A stretch of 64,000 nt of DNA. It comes from Cloeon dipterum. Its lineage: Eukaryota; Arthropoda; Insecta; Ephemeroptera; Baetidae. The position numbers and the translations under genes are program-made. The stretch lies in contig NC_088790.1 in the NCBI RefSeq assembly GCF_949628265.1, positions 2,112,545 to 2,176,544 of the forward strand, in the 5' to 3' direction. The notes under the pieces were generated by a model. That model was not told where the DNA came from and did no database searches. It saw only the letters and a list, made by a program, of their open reading frames with translations. Positions within the stretch are counted from its first letter, which is position 1. Each line of letters begins with the position of its first letter. Below, one piece after another: positions 1 to 10,720 of the stretch.

Positions 1-36
1 CGCAATGATGAGAGTCAAGACGATGACCGTCTTCTT
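1..36 (-). pseudogene. Signal-peptide exon of a further SPH paralogue, start codon damaged, cut by window edge
   Basis: The minus strand here reads K-T-V-I-V-L-T-L-I-I-A. This aligns with the signal peptide MKTVIALSLVLAVAAQ of the two downstream SPH genes. The aligned sequence of the paralogues is CCGGAATGAAGACGG, whereas here it is CCGGAAGAAGACGG, so one T is missing and the ATG is gone. Upstream (about 50-300) the promoter-side sequence also matches the regions upstream of the two paralogues. The body of this gene would lie left of the window. It is either a dead copy or a copy with a single-base sequence error; the other exons are needed to decide. Confidence 0.55.
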
Positions 37-439
37 CCGGCGTTGGAGTGATTTAATTTACCTGCCTTCCACGCCCTGATACAATTATTCATTTCAAAAT
101 CTATCGCAATTTTTTGCTGGCCAATCTTCACGTATATTTTTCTTGCGCGCGTGTAGATAAAATGATGTATGCATAAACAATATTCACTTGTCCTCAAAGC
201 TAAAATTATCTTTATCTCGGCCACGAGGAATTTTTGTTTTTCTTTCTGACAGTTGCTGTCAGTATTTATTCTGTAAAATGATAATTTTTTATTTATGAAT
301 TTTTTCTGCTCATAAACGAAACACTTTCTGTTATAGTTTACAAGTTCTATTCAATTCAAAATGTTAAAAATCGAAAAATTGAATAAAGATTCTTAATTGC
401 TCGGTGACGCGAACGACCGCGGCACCAGCGTCTGCAGCC

Positions 440-545
440 GCCGCCAGCGCGCAGTGTTTGCGCGGCCAGTGTGCTTTTTCCTTCAGAGCGGTACCAACCG
501 TGCGGAACGATCTGCCAGCAGAGTTCAAGGACGGCACCGTCAACG
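440..545. repeat. Dispersed ~100-bp repeat, copy 1 (partner at 11700-11806)
   Basis: The stretch around GCGCAGTGTTTGCGC to GAGTTCAAGGACGGCA is closely matched near 11700-11806, including the shared words GTGCTTTTT, CAACCGTG and GCAGAGTTCAAGGACGGCA. No reading frame is shared convincingly, so I treat it as a repeat fragment flanking the protease cluster. Confidence 0.5.
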
Positions 546-1026
546 TGATTAGTGACAGAAATTTAATTTTGCGGCTCACTCTTAATAAGTGCGGCGTGAT
601 ATTAACTTTTTGTAATGGATCATCGATTGAAAAATGAAACACGCCCACCCCAAGAGACAGCAGCTTATTTAGACGGCCAGCGACTTTGGAATTTGAAAAA
701 AATGGAAATTAATTTTTACTCTATTAAGTTTTGAATTGATATACATGGCTGATTTAATTTTTTTACAATATTAGCCGCAAAAAACCGGCTGGAAAAACCC
801 ACCAGTTTTAAGTTTCCAAATTTAACCCGAAAAAAAGTCAATTTTCGCTCCAACAGAGTCTGAAAACTCGGAAAATTACGTCGAGAGGTAAAAATTTCAG
901 TCTCTTGGAGGAACCAGTGGCTCTAATACTGATTTTGGGGATTTTGAAAAATCCCTATTTTTGGTCATCCATAATGAGAATATTTTTATTTTCCATAAGA
1001 ACGCATGCGTTTCGGAAAAATGCGCA

Positions 1027-2340
1027 AAATTGCAGAAAAACCCGCAAAAAAAGTTTTTGCAATGCAGTGGGGTTTTCCGAAAAAATTCCGGTTTTTGCGA
1101 ACCCTGAGTGACCTGCTGAACACATTTTTTACTATAGAAAAAGCTTCCTAGAGTGGCATTCAATTAATCAAAATCCAACCAATGAGAATTAATTTATTTT
1201 ACAATTAGCAAAGTACTAAATTATGAAGTCCGTTGATAAATTTGTATTATTTCGCTATTTAAATGAATCCTTGCGCTGTTAAAAGACAATGTAAAGAAAT
1301 TTTTAATTTTGAAGTATCCTAATTTTTTATAAACTAAAAAGGAGCTGCAGAAGTTGTTGAAAAGAAATTTCAAAAATTTGCAAGAACATAAAATTGTGTG
1401 TTTATTATTGAACGGTCCTCGATACACCTACAGTTTTAAGGACGGATCTCGACTCCAGTCCACTTTTCGATCCAGTCGAGGTATTCGGTGAGTTTGACGT
1501 AGACAGCAGGACGACTTATCCACTCTGGTCTAGGCCCGTAGCTTGCGAGTCCAATTAGGGTCTCCTTTCCGTCAGATTCAAAGATGGTAAGCGGACCGAA
1601 AAAGCCTCCCTGTTGGCAAAAAATGTTTGATTCAATTTTAATACGCATATAGTTAAAGCGAAAAACGCCTACATAGTATATATTGCTGGCGCAAAGCATC
1701 TCGGTGGTAAATTGTGGATAAATCTTCTTGCATGCGTCATTTTGGACGATGGTGACTTCCGCTTGCATCATCTTAGCTTTCATCGTGGTTTTATCTTGGC
1801 AATCAAGTGGGCAATTAAAATTTCGTCCTACTCTGAAGGTTTTTTTGTTACCTTTCCAGGTTAGTTTCCAGCCGGACACGATAGCTTTCTGTCTCTCCAA
1901 GGTCACTGCGACCTGAGAACGAGACGGCAGCCGGATGGTGGTGATGTCCTGGCCGCGAGCCTCTTCGTCCAGGTGAATGATGCATAAGTCGTTCACTTTA
2001 CTTGATTCGTTGTAACGTTCGTGGATTGTAGATCTTTTCGACCTGACACCCTTATTCAGGGCTAGCTCGAAATCTTCACGGTTGTTAGTGCCAAGGTAGA
2101 CAGCGAAAGATGTCCCTCTGAAATTATTAAAAGTTTGTCAAATAAAGTAGTATTTTCTGCGGCCGTATCACCCACCCCAGGCAACATTGGGCACCAGTCA
2201 GCACTTTGTCCTGTTTAATGAGGGATCCACCGCAGACAGCATACTGGAGGCCGGGGTTAGTCACGATCACGACCTGGAATAGTGGACGGCTGTTGCCGTT
2301 TCCGTAGGCCTGGAAAGAAAATTGTTAGTTTTGTGCAAAT
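1027..2340. repeat. Segmental duplication unit A (partner 6025-7340)
   Basis: From the word GCAGAAAAACCCGC onward, the 3' flank, the poly(A) signal and exons 2-4 of the first SPH gene are repeated almost base for base at 6025-7340. Similarity resumes on the other side of intron 1 (about 4425-4780 against 7505-7850). This shows that the two SPH genes arose by recent tandem duplication of the whole gene with its flanks. Confidence 0.85.
1401..1406 (-). terminator. Polyadenylation signal of SPH gene 1
   Basis: AATAAA on the minus strand (TTTATT on plus) lies about 30 bases past the TAA stop at 1438-1436. The same signal is conserved in the duplicate gene (6406-6411). Confidence 0.6.
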
Positions 2341-4537
2341 TGAATTAATAGGTTATGAATTTACTAAATACAAAAATGTAATTCGCCTCATTTATTTCCA
2401 ACAAATTGTTTTAAATAAAAATTTTAATACATTTTAAATATACTCTACATACGCGCAAATGATTCTAAACTAGTGTGCGCCCTTACCAGTCCTCGGTCAG
2501 TAGGAACAAAAATTTTACAAATTTTTTAGACTCCTTTAAAATGATTGTATACCTGTAATTTTAGTTTTTTCAAGAATGTAAATAACAGACAATATAAATT
2601 TAAATGCTCACGTGGCACTCACCGTATTTAAAAAAAAGAACCATTTTTACATGTTTTACATTTACGATCAACTCTATATATCGTTACTTTTACATTTTCC
2701 AGTTCAGTCTAATAAAAATGACGATAAGAAGCTGCAGCCTGTTCTGGTAGGAGGAACGTAAAGAATTGGGAGACCGCAGCCGCATTAGAGTATCGGACAC
2801 AAAGAAGACTTCAGCGTGATCAACAAGGCTGTCACCCTCATCATTGACTTTAAGCTACAAGAAGTGAAGTTTAGTGAGTGCGACGCTAGTGTATGTGTTC
2901 CAGTTAACAGTTATGATTTAAAATCCTGCATTGGATTTGGAGGTTTATCCTTTCATAGTGTGGACGCCCACTGATTAAGTTTTTTTGCGTATTTCAAAAT
3001 TTTACCAATTGTTTTCTATGAAATTGTTATTAGAGCAGCAATTTTAGTTTAATATTGTTGGGCCATTATATCCCTGTGTATGAAATAAGTTAGGTCTATT
3101 TAAAATTCTTTGTGTAGTTTGAAATTGATTGTTAATTCACCAGTTGCATAATTAAGCGCGCCGCCTTTGTGCTCGAAGCCGCTATTAAATGGTGCCACCG
3201 TATACTTCGGTATTAAATTTTAATTTAATGCACTTCCGCTGCGACTTCAGACTCAATCCTGCTGCAGTGCATTCCCCTATTACAAATCTTCACTTAATAT
3301 GCTTTCTGTAGACTTGTTAAAATCCAACATCGGTTAATACATTTGCTGTAGAAATGTTGGATACGATTTTTTATTTCAAACAATAGTTTTAACGATTCTA
3401 CGGCGATTGGCTGACCTGATTTTGGTTTTCGACACGCCTAAAGAAAGCATTTTGAGTGAAGAATGCACATCAGCAGCAGGACATGGTCTGAAGTCTCAGC
3501 AGAAGTGCCCTAAAATAAAATTTATTACTGAAGTATACGGTGGCCGGTGTGCCACCAATTGTTGGCGGATTTGAGCACTAAAAAGGCTTATTAAATTGGT
3601 GTATTCTGAAATTTCTTCCAAGTTCTAACACTTTTGGAAGATTTTTTGTATAGTTATCAAATTTGTTATCTGAAAAGGTACCTGAAATATTCATTGCTCA
3701 ATTTACGCAAATACAAATTATCCTCAAGGTAAAAATCTTCCAAAATACCATTTCTAAAGTTTGTTCGAAGGATTATTTCTAGGGTATTATTAAAGGTCAA
3801 TATGTTCAAAATGTTCTAAGAATAGTCCAGAAATAATCTGTAAAAAATTGTAATTTGAATTTCCAGGCGGGGAGTTTTCTAATCTGTGTAGCCTAATGCA
3901 AATTGTTGTGTATGCAGTTTATTTTCCTCTTTCTATGGCCGTATGTACTTTTGTGTTGAAAATTAATAAAACTCAATTGAGATTATGTAACAAGATAATT
4001 GTGTGTTATTAAATTAAAAATAATAACCAATTAATAATTTTCTAGAAAAATTTTAAAGAATATTCCTATAATAAATAAAGAGGATAAAAAGGAATATTCT
4101 TCAGGAATAACTTTGTTTTAAATAGAAGTCACGCCTTTATTTCGCCCAGGAACATTCCTGGGAATATTCCGTTAGGAATAATTTGGGAATGATTCTGGAA
4201 TATTCTTGGAGGGGTTTGGAAAAGAGCTCATCGCTTCTCCGTAGGAATATTCCAGGAACATTCTCAAATTATTCCAGACGGAATATTCCCAGGATTGTTC
4301 CTGGGCGAAATAAAGGCGTGACTTCTATTTAAAACAAATTTATTCCTGAAGAATATTCCCAGAGGAAGTTGATATATTCCAGGAATATTCTCGGGCGAAA
4401 AATTTCTGGGCGGGTAGTAATAATATGTGAAATATATATATTCAGGAGGCTCAATGATTTTGTCAAAAGCCTGAGATTAATTAACATACCTGAGCCGCGA
4501 CGGCAAGGACGAGAGACAAGGCGATGACCGTCTTCAT
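1436..4537 (-). CDS. Secreted serine protease homologue 1 (catalytically dead trypsin-fold protein)
   Basis: Four coding exons: 4490-4537, 2176-2309, 1673-2117 and 1436-1609 (267 codons, phases agree). It opens with the signal peptide MKTVIALSLVLAVAAQ, followed by a chymotrypsin-fold domain with CGGSLI, NDLCIIHLD (the Asp102 region) and SGW. Two catalytic positions are lost: the His57 motif TAAHC reads TGAQC, and the Ser195 motif GDSGGPL reads GGFFGPL. The mature N-terminus starts AYGNGNSRPLFQ, with no IVGG-type activation cleavage site. It is therefore a pseudo-protease, perhaps acting as a binding or regulatory SPH; the role is not known. Intron 1 is about 2.2 kb because of a repeat insertion. 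The last intron (63 nt) is in frame and stop-free, with a weak GTAGGC donor, so retention would add 21 residues. Confidence 0.85.
3150..3592. repeat. Foldback element with ~110-bp inverted arms
   Basis: The left arm (about 3166-3275) starts GTGCTCGAAGCCGC and ends GCAGTGCATTC. The right arm (about 3468-3578) is its reverse complement with scattered differences and indels. The loop is about 200 bp, AT-rich and without coding sequence. A MITE-type non-autonomous DNA transposon fits best. Confidence 0.7.
4093..4362. repeat. Long hairpin rich in GGAATATTCC words
   Basis: The arms at about 4093-4209 and 4250-4362 are near-perfect reverse complements around a ~40-bp loop. Both contain AAATAGAAGTCACGCC or its complement and repeated (A/G)GGAATATTCC words. 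The transcript of this intron could fold into a stem of about 110 bp. Confidence 0.75.
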
Positions 4538-4984
4538 TCCGGCGTTCGAGGGATTTGATTTACCGGAGCCTTCCACGCCCTAAAATAATGGTGCATTTCG
4601 TGTTACCGCAATTTTACCGGCCAATCCAAACGTATTTTAGTCTCGCGCACGAACGGTGTAGAAGTGATAAGGTAATACAAAAATAATTTTGGAATTCCAG
4701 ACATCTCAAAGCAAAAATTATCTTCATCTCGCTCACGAGGAATATTTGTTTTTCTTTCTGATAGTTGTGCATAAACTGTATTTTTATAGCATTTAATATT
4801 TAATTTTGTATATCTAGAAATTTATGTCCTAGGTATTGCACGTGCCTATAAAATTTCAGGATTTCTAAGTTTTCAAAAAATAAGAGGTTTAAATAAGGCT
4901 GTTTTTAGTTTTGGTAAAATTTAACCCTCAGAACATGCTGGAAGCACCTTCTGAGATTAGATATGACCATCAGAGTAGGTGAAA

Positions 4985-5860
4985 ATTATAACCCTGGCGT
5001 CAGAGTAGCCCTCAAACCACTTTAACGACGCCTGACGAGCTCTGTAATGTTTCAATTTGCAAGATTTGCACACCGTTAGAACGATCAAATCGAGAGTACG
5101 TGAATATTGAAAAAAGAAGTCGGCTTAAAACAGCTCCCTGAGGAACGCCAGCCTCAATACTGACCCACTGAGACATTTTACCATCTGAACCGCGAATTGC
5201 ATGCAGTCGGCCGGACAAGTAACTCTTAAAAAAACTTTATCACTTATTCAGAGAAATTGAGCTGGCGCATTTTGCCGAGGAGTAAGGCATGATCAACAAT
5301 GTCAAATGCCTTTGAATAATCTAGGAAAGCCATCAGAGAGATTTCGTTGCGGAAAATGGCGAGGCGTAATAAATCCTCGGTTATTTTGAGGAGTGCCGTA
5401 CGTGGTCGTGCTATGCAGCCTACGGAATTGGAATCCTGATTGAATAGTGTCTATAACCTCGTGCGCCTGTAGGTACTGAATAATTTGATCGTAAGCAACT
5501 TTTTCTAGTATTTTCGAGATGGTACACAAAATACTAATTGGCCTGTAGTCAGAGCTACATTTCAGGCGTCGCACTTTTGGCAGCGGCTTTAAAATGGCTT
5601 TTTTCCATTCGCTGGGGAATATTGCTGATTGAAGTGACGAATTTATCAGGAAAACCATTGTGGGTAAAGTTACATCAATCGACATCGTTAGCATTTTATT
5701 GGAAATTGCGTCAACCCATTCTGCTGAGGAAGTTATCCCCTTGAGAGCGTATTTAACCTCTGTAGGTGTGACGTACTGAAAGTAAAATTTCTGCTCTCCG
5801 ACAACAGTGCGAGGTAGCCGAAAGTCAGCTTTGATTTTTAATAACACTTCCGCAGCTCGT
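4985..5860 (-). mobile_element. Degenerate non-LTR retrotransposon reverse transcriptase
   Basis: Minus-strand pieces of one RT domain lie in order: SSDYRPISILC, KILEKV, IQSGFQFRRLHS, then after a frameshift FLDYSKAFDIVDHALL (motif A region), then after another break GVPQGAVLSRLLFSIF. These are classic LINE-type RT motifs, of Jockey/I-like style. No endonuclease or second ORF is visible, and frameshifts interrupt the frame, so it is a dead fragment. It sits exactly between the two duplicated SPH units and may have served as, or marks, a duplication breakpoint. Confidence 0.8.
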
Positions 5861-6024
5861 CTGATTGTGAGCTCTTCAACTATAATTTATCTGTTGGAAG
5901 GTGACTGTCAGCAATTTGAGTTTTATCTTTAATCAAGCCTAGATATCGCAGCTTTTGCCCCAAACGTGATTGGATGTGGCCAGCTCATTCAGGGTGTTAA
6001 ATACTATTGATTTGTGAAAGCCAA

Positions 6025-7340
6025 AATTGCAGAAAAACCCGCAAAAAAGGTTTTTGGCAATGCAGTGGGTTTTTCCGGTAAAATGCGGGTTTTTGCGAAC
6101 CCTGAGTGACCTGCTGAACACATTTTTTGACTATAGAAAAACCTTCCTAGAGTTGGCATTCAATTATAATTAAAATCCACCCAATGAGAATTAATTTATT
6201 TTACAATTAGCAAAGTACTAAATTATGAAGTCCGTTGATAAATTTTGTATTATTTCGCCATTTAAATGAATCCTTGCGGTGTTAAAAGACAATGTAAAGA
6301 AATGTTGAATTTTGAGGAATCCTAATGTTTTGTTATAAACTAAAAAGGAGCTGCAAAGTTGTTAAAAAGAAATTTCAAATATTTGCAAGAACATAAAATT
6401 GTGTGTTTATTATTGAACGGTCCTCGACACACCTACAGTTTTAAGGACGGATCTCGACTCCAGTCCACTTTTCGATCCAGTCGAGGTATTCGGTGAGTCT
6501 GACGTAGACATCAGGAAGACACAATCCTTGCTCAGGTATAGGCCCGTAGCTTGCGAGTCCAATTTGGGTCTCCTTTCCGTCAGATTCAAAGATGGTAAGC
6601 GGACCGGCGAAGTCTCCCTGTAGGCAAAAAATGTGTCATTCAATTTTAATAAGCATAAAAAAGCGAATAACGCTTACATAGCTTTCATTTCTGCTGCTGG
6701 CGGAGGCGCAAAGCATCTCGGCGGTAAATTGTGGAAAAATCTTCTTGCATACGTCATTTTGGACGATGGTGACTTCCGCTTGCATCATCTTAGCTTTCTT
6801 AGTATTTTCATCTAGGCAATCAAGTGGGCAATTAAAATTTCGTCTTACTCTGAAGGTTTTTTTGGTACCTTTCAAGGTTAATTCCCAGCCGGAAACGAGA
6901 GCTTTCTGTCTTTCGAAGGTCACTGCGACCTGAGAACGAGACGGCAGCCGGATGGTGGTGATGTCCTGGCCGCGAGCCTCTTCGTCCAGGTGAATGATGC
7001 ATAAGTCGTTCACTTTACTTGATTCGTTGTAACGTTCGTGGATTGTAGATCTTTTCGACCTGAAGACCTTCTGGGTGAGCTCGGAATCGTCACGGTTGTT
7101 AGTGCCAAGGTAGACCACGAAAGATTTCCCTCTGAAATTATTAAAAGTTTGTCAGATAAAGTTATATTTTCTGCGGCCGTATCACCCACCCGAGGCAACA
7201 ATGAGCAGCAGTCAGCACTTTGTCCTGTTTAATGAGGGATCCACCACAGACAGCATACTGGAGGTTGGGGTGAATCACGATCACTGCCTGGAATAGTGGA
7301 CGGCTGTTGCCGTTTCTGTAGGCCTGGAAAGAAAATTGTT
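6025..7340. repeat. Segmental duplication unit B (partner 1027-2340)
   Basis: This is the second copy of the block carrying the 3' flank and the last three exons of an SPH gene. It differs from unit A by few substitutions and short indels. Confidence 0.85.
6406..6411 (-). terminator. Polyadenylation signal of SPH gene 2
   Basis: AATAAA on the minus strand, about 30 bases beyond the TAA at 6443-6441, in the same position as in the duplicate gene. Confidence 0.6.
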
Positions 7341-7621
7341 AGTTTTGTGCAAATTGAATTAATAGGTTATATTTTTTTAGTTATGAATTTATTAAATACA
7401 AAAATGTAATTCGCCTCATTTATTTCCAAAAATTTGTTTTAAATATAAATTTTATTACATTTTAAAAATACTCAAAAAATGCAAATTCTAAACTATAGTA
7501 GTAAAAATATTAGAAATATATGTTCAGGAGGCTCAATGATTTTGTCAAAAGCCTGAGATTAATTAACATATACCTGAGCCGCAACGGCAAGGACGAGAGA
7601 CAAGGCGATGACCGTCTTCAT
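6441..7621 (-). CDS. Secreted serine protease homologue 2 (catalytic Ser replaced by Phe)
   Basis: Four coding exons: 7574-7621, 7190-7323, 6678-7131 and 6441-6617 (271 codons, phases agree). The signal peptide MKTVIALSLVLAVAAQ is identical to that of SPH gene 1. The domain keeps His57 (LTAAHCC) and the Asp102 region (NDLCIIHLD), but the active-site motif reads GDFAGPL, so the nucleophilic serine is Phe. The mature start, AYRNGNSRPLFQ, lacks IVGG and cannot form the usual Ile16-Asp194 salt bridge. The C-terminus, DWIEKWTGVEIRP, is shared with copy 1. It is probably a gut or haemolymph secreted SPH. Whether it binds a ligand or regulates an active protease cannot be read from sequence. Confidence 0.88.
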
Positions 7622-8053
7622 TCCGGCGTTCGAGGGATTTGATTTACCGGAGCCTTCCACGCCCTAGAATAATGGTGCATTTCGTGTTATCGCAATTTTA
7701 CCGGCCAATCCAAACGTATTTTAGTCTCGCGCACGAACGGTGTAGAAGCGATGAGGTAATATAAAAACAATTATGGAAATCAGAGGTCATCTCCTCAAAG
7801 CAAAAATTATCTTTATCTCGCTCAATGAAGAATATTTGTTTCTCTTTCTGATAGTTGATACTAGAACGTCAGTATTTTTCTCAAATATGATAATTTTTAT
7901 TAATTTTTGGCAGGACATAAACTAAAAATGTGCTGTTCATTTTCCAGTCTATAATCCTATTTTTTAAATATATAATTTCTTATTAATATAAAAGACATTT
8001 TTATTTTGTGCGATATTCTCTACAAGCTCTTTGCACTTAATTTTCCGTCTTAT

Positions 8054-9942
8054 TTAAGGGCGGATGGTGACGCCAGCGTTCTGCTCCAGCCAGTTCATTT
8101 GTGATTCTAGTGTATCCGATAGGGATTCCTAATTCGCAGAATTCGGCACCGAAGCTGACGATTCCGAGTTGGGTCCGAGAGCCGTCCTGTTCGACGATGC
8201 GGTGAGGGGACCACCAGAGTCTCCCTGTTTGAGACAAATTTAAATTTAGCTATTAGGGTGAATTTAAAATAAAAAAGACGCACGAAGCAAACGCTATTAG
8301 TGCCGTCGTCATCGTGTCGCAGCAAAGAACGATGTCAGGGATAGAGGTCCGAAGAATGCGCTGCACTCGTCGTTGGTTATGAGTTATGACGTTGACAGAC
8401 GCGTATTGAAGATCAGGCCCGACAGCAGTGTCGTCTGCGAGTAAAGAATTAAATAAATCAAAAATATCGAATAACACATCAATTGAAATGCGGGAAAATT
8501 TTACCATCTGAGGTTTGTCCCCAGCCAGAAACGATAGCAGGGTATACTGAGACCTGAGAGAAAGACGGCAGACGGACGGGAGCAATGCCCTGGCCAATAA
8601 CGGGGGCGTCGAGGTGGATGATGCAGATATCGTTGTCCAGACCGGTAAAGCAGGAGGGGTTGTATTGCTCGTGTATCTGTCCATAGCTATGGACGTGGCA
8701 ATTTGCAGGTTTGCTCCGCTTTCGTCAAAAATGTCCAGGGCGCCAAGGTGGACCTCATAAAATTGCCCTCTGAAATAATTTTCCTATTAATTATGGAAAA
8801 ATACTTTTAAGACCTTCTCACGCGTCGCAACAGTGAGCAGCAGTTATCTTCCTTTATGAGTGAACCATGCACCACAGAGGAACGAACCGCGCTACCTGGG
8901 AAAATAGCAGCGTGTGGAAGGGAAGAAGTCCGGGGCTGGCGACCGTTCCGCCGATGATCCGCTCAGGCTTATAGCTGAAATATCAAAAATTAATTCCTTT
9001 TTTCCCGTGGGTCCCCGATTGGCCGCAGAGGAGTTGAAACACACACATTTTCGTTTGCTCCAATCGATTCCTGATGAGCGAGGGTCAAAATAATTGGGGT
9101 TCATTATTCTTGCAATGAAAAATTGTTTTTTGACAAGCGAGCGGAGGTGCAAAGCAAAGCTCACTTTGCTTTTTTCGCCTCTGCTTGCGCGTTTAAAGAT
9201 ATTTTTCGATCAGAAAAATATTTTTGACTTTCAGGAATTGATTGGAATAAAATAAAATGTGGTTTTAGAGTGGGTATATTTAAATTGGCTCCACCGCGAA
9301 CGAAACGATTGACTTGAGCTTGATTGACATGTTGCTCCGATTCTCGCTGTGAAATTTGGGGTCAATTAGCCGCTAACTTCCATATTTCCCGTCTCTGATA
9401 AAATGAGCAGCTAGTAGGAAAAGATCCCCCAAAACTCTCCGCTTTGACAATCCAGGAATGCCTTCAGCGATGCGAGCCAAGGATTTTTTCGTTTTATTTG
9501 TTTTAAATCTGCCAATATACTTAGGGATCGGTTCTTTTAAGACATGTTTTAGCTTGACGTTGTGTCAGTCAACGGCTTAAAACAAGCAATGTTCATCTTC
9601 TAAATGAGTGCTAATATTGCCAAACAAGACAAAAATATAAAAAAAAAATTAAATAAAAACCAGAAACTGCAATTTAACTGACTTACAATTTGTAAAAAAC
9701 ATTTTTTTTATCGGTTTACATCTTTTGAGATGACGAACAACAAAAGGAATCCCCCGAACATCCCTTAAATTGTCATATTTTGGGAGCATGATTTCAACAG
9801 TGGGTGCAAATGCAAAAAAGGCTTGGTTTGTGTGAAAAATAATTGAAATGCAAGTAAAAATTGAAAGTTTCATTTCTTGCAACTGCTATTACTCACCTGT
9901 GCCGCGACGACGAGGGAGATCAATGCACATTATGATCTTCAT
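8054..9942 (-). pseudogene. Chymotrypsin-like protease gene, broken by several frameshifts
   Basis: Exon remnants in order: signal exon 9897-9942 (46 nt, one base longer than its intact duplicate at 12003-12047, so shifted); an activation exon near 8830-8975 with ERIIGGTVASPG, then frameshifts before and after CGAWFTHKG, then ITAAHCC; an exon near 8510-8680 with DNDICIIHLDAPV and SGWGQTSD; a short exon near 8330-8435 with two frame changes around NDECSAFFG and DIVLCC; and a last exon 8054-8235 with QGDSGGPLT, a frameshift, and another shift before NWLEQNAGVTIRP plus the stop. Unlike its neighbours, it retains IIGG, His57 and Ser195, so its ancestor was an active enzyme. Neighbouring genes are intact, which argues for real decay over sequence error. 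Confidence 0.75.
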
Positions 9943-10720
9943 GGCGCTCCTCAATTATTATGTGAGTTTGATTTGCAACCAAGATGCATCCTTTGTATAT
10001 TAAGAGTTATCATTTTTGTAAAAAATAAAAAATTGACAAGTGAGAGCTTCCCAGAAAGGATAATTTGCTCTCGATATTTATTGCTTACAAGAAGCACACG
10101 CGTTGACTTGAAGCGCAGGACCAAAATTCAAAGGAATTACTTGCACAGGCATTGTTATTTTGTTTTAATCATATACTAACTATTATCTTGATAATGCGCT
10201 TCGCTAAAAATTTGCTTCGAACTTCGCAAATAACGAAAGCTATAGATTGGATTATTCGATTCGATTAATTGATATAAATACCATAATATAGATAACGTAC
10301 CCAAAATCACTTCAAATTTAATGACTCCCAGCTTAAACTAAAAAAATAATGAAACCTTTAGGTATGAAATCGTGCAGAAATAGGGACTACTTAACTTTAA
10401 TTTGCATCGAGTAAAAAATTGCTTACCCACCGCGAATGCGTGCTTCAAGCGGCACGTCAGTTCCTCGCATCTAAATCGGCGTGTAAACAAATTAAAAACC
10501 ATATCTAAATCAGAAAAATCCAAGGAATAAATTGTGGGAAAATTTCAGGGTCGAAATTGTATTTTTTTTAAAAAAACACAAAATGAAAATATTTTTAATG
10601 TTTTAATCGTCTCCGCAAGAAAACGAGAAATTTGGACAAAACCCAGAAATTTCTGTGATATTCTCAAACCGATGCAAATAGTCGACAATATTCCAAATAA
10701 AAATTTGACTCTTTAGTTAT
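9880..10720. repeat. Promoter/first-exon duplication, proximal copy (partner ~11990-12720)
   Basis: Roughly 450 bp or more match the block starting near 11990. This includes the signal exon, the TTGACAAGTGAGA and GCACACGYGTTGACTTGAAG words, the ATAAATACCATA words and, farther out, GGCACGTCAGTTCCTC. The protease gene therefore has two tandem promoter/first-exon units. Confidence 0.75.
9897..9942 (-). pseudogene. Frameshifted signal-peptide exon of the chymotrypsin-like gene
   Basis: Compared with the intact duplicate exon at 12003-12047, this copy reads ATGAAGATCATAATGTGCATTG in place of ATGAAGATCGTCATTGCATTG. It has one extra base after the fifth codon, which destroys the hydrophobic signal sequence. 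Its TATA-like upstream sequence is also weaker than that of the duplicate. Confidence 0.65.

Larger units (their letters stand above)
2480..4425. mobile_element. ~1.95-kb insertion of repeat DNA in intron 1 of SPH gene 1
   Basis: The duplicated gene at 6441-7621 has only about 250 bp of intron 1, and its sequence picks up on both sides of this block (around 2460 and 4430). Between them lies DNA with two separate inverted repeats (3150-3592 and 4093-4362) and a roughly 60-codon open stretch at about 2791-2973 that I do not recognise. Either it was inserted in this copy, or it was deleted from the other. Confidence 0.65.

Noticed and set aside
1436-1996. Single long exon for SPH gene 1 reading through 1610-1672
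   Set aside because: The duplicate gene has an evident intron there with a stop. Read-through is kept only as a possible isoform.
2791-2973. ~60-codon open stretch (IGHKEDFSVINKAVTLIIDF...)
   Set aside because: No start codon, no clear splice sites and no recognised family; probably a piece of the inserted repeat DNA.
5302-5847. Reverse transcriptase as an active LINE
   Set aside because: The frame is broken before motif A and again before the GVPQG motif, and no other LINE domains are present.
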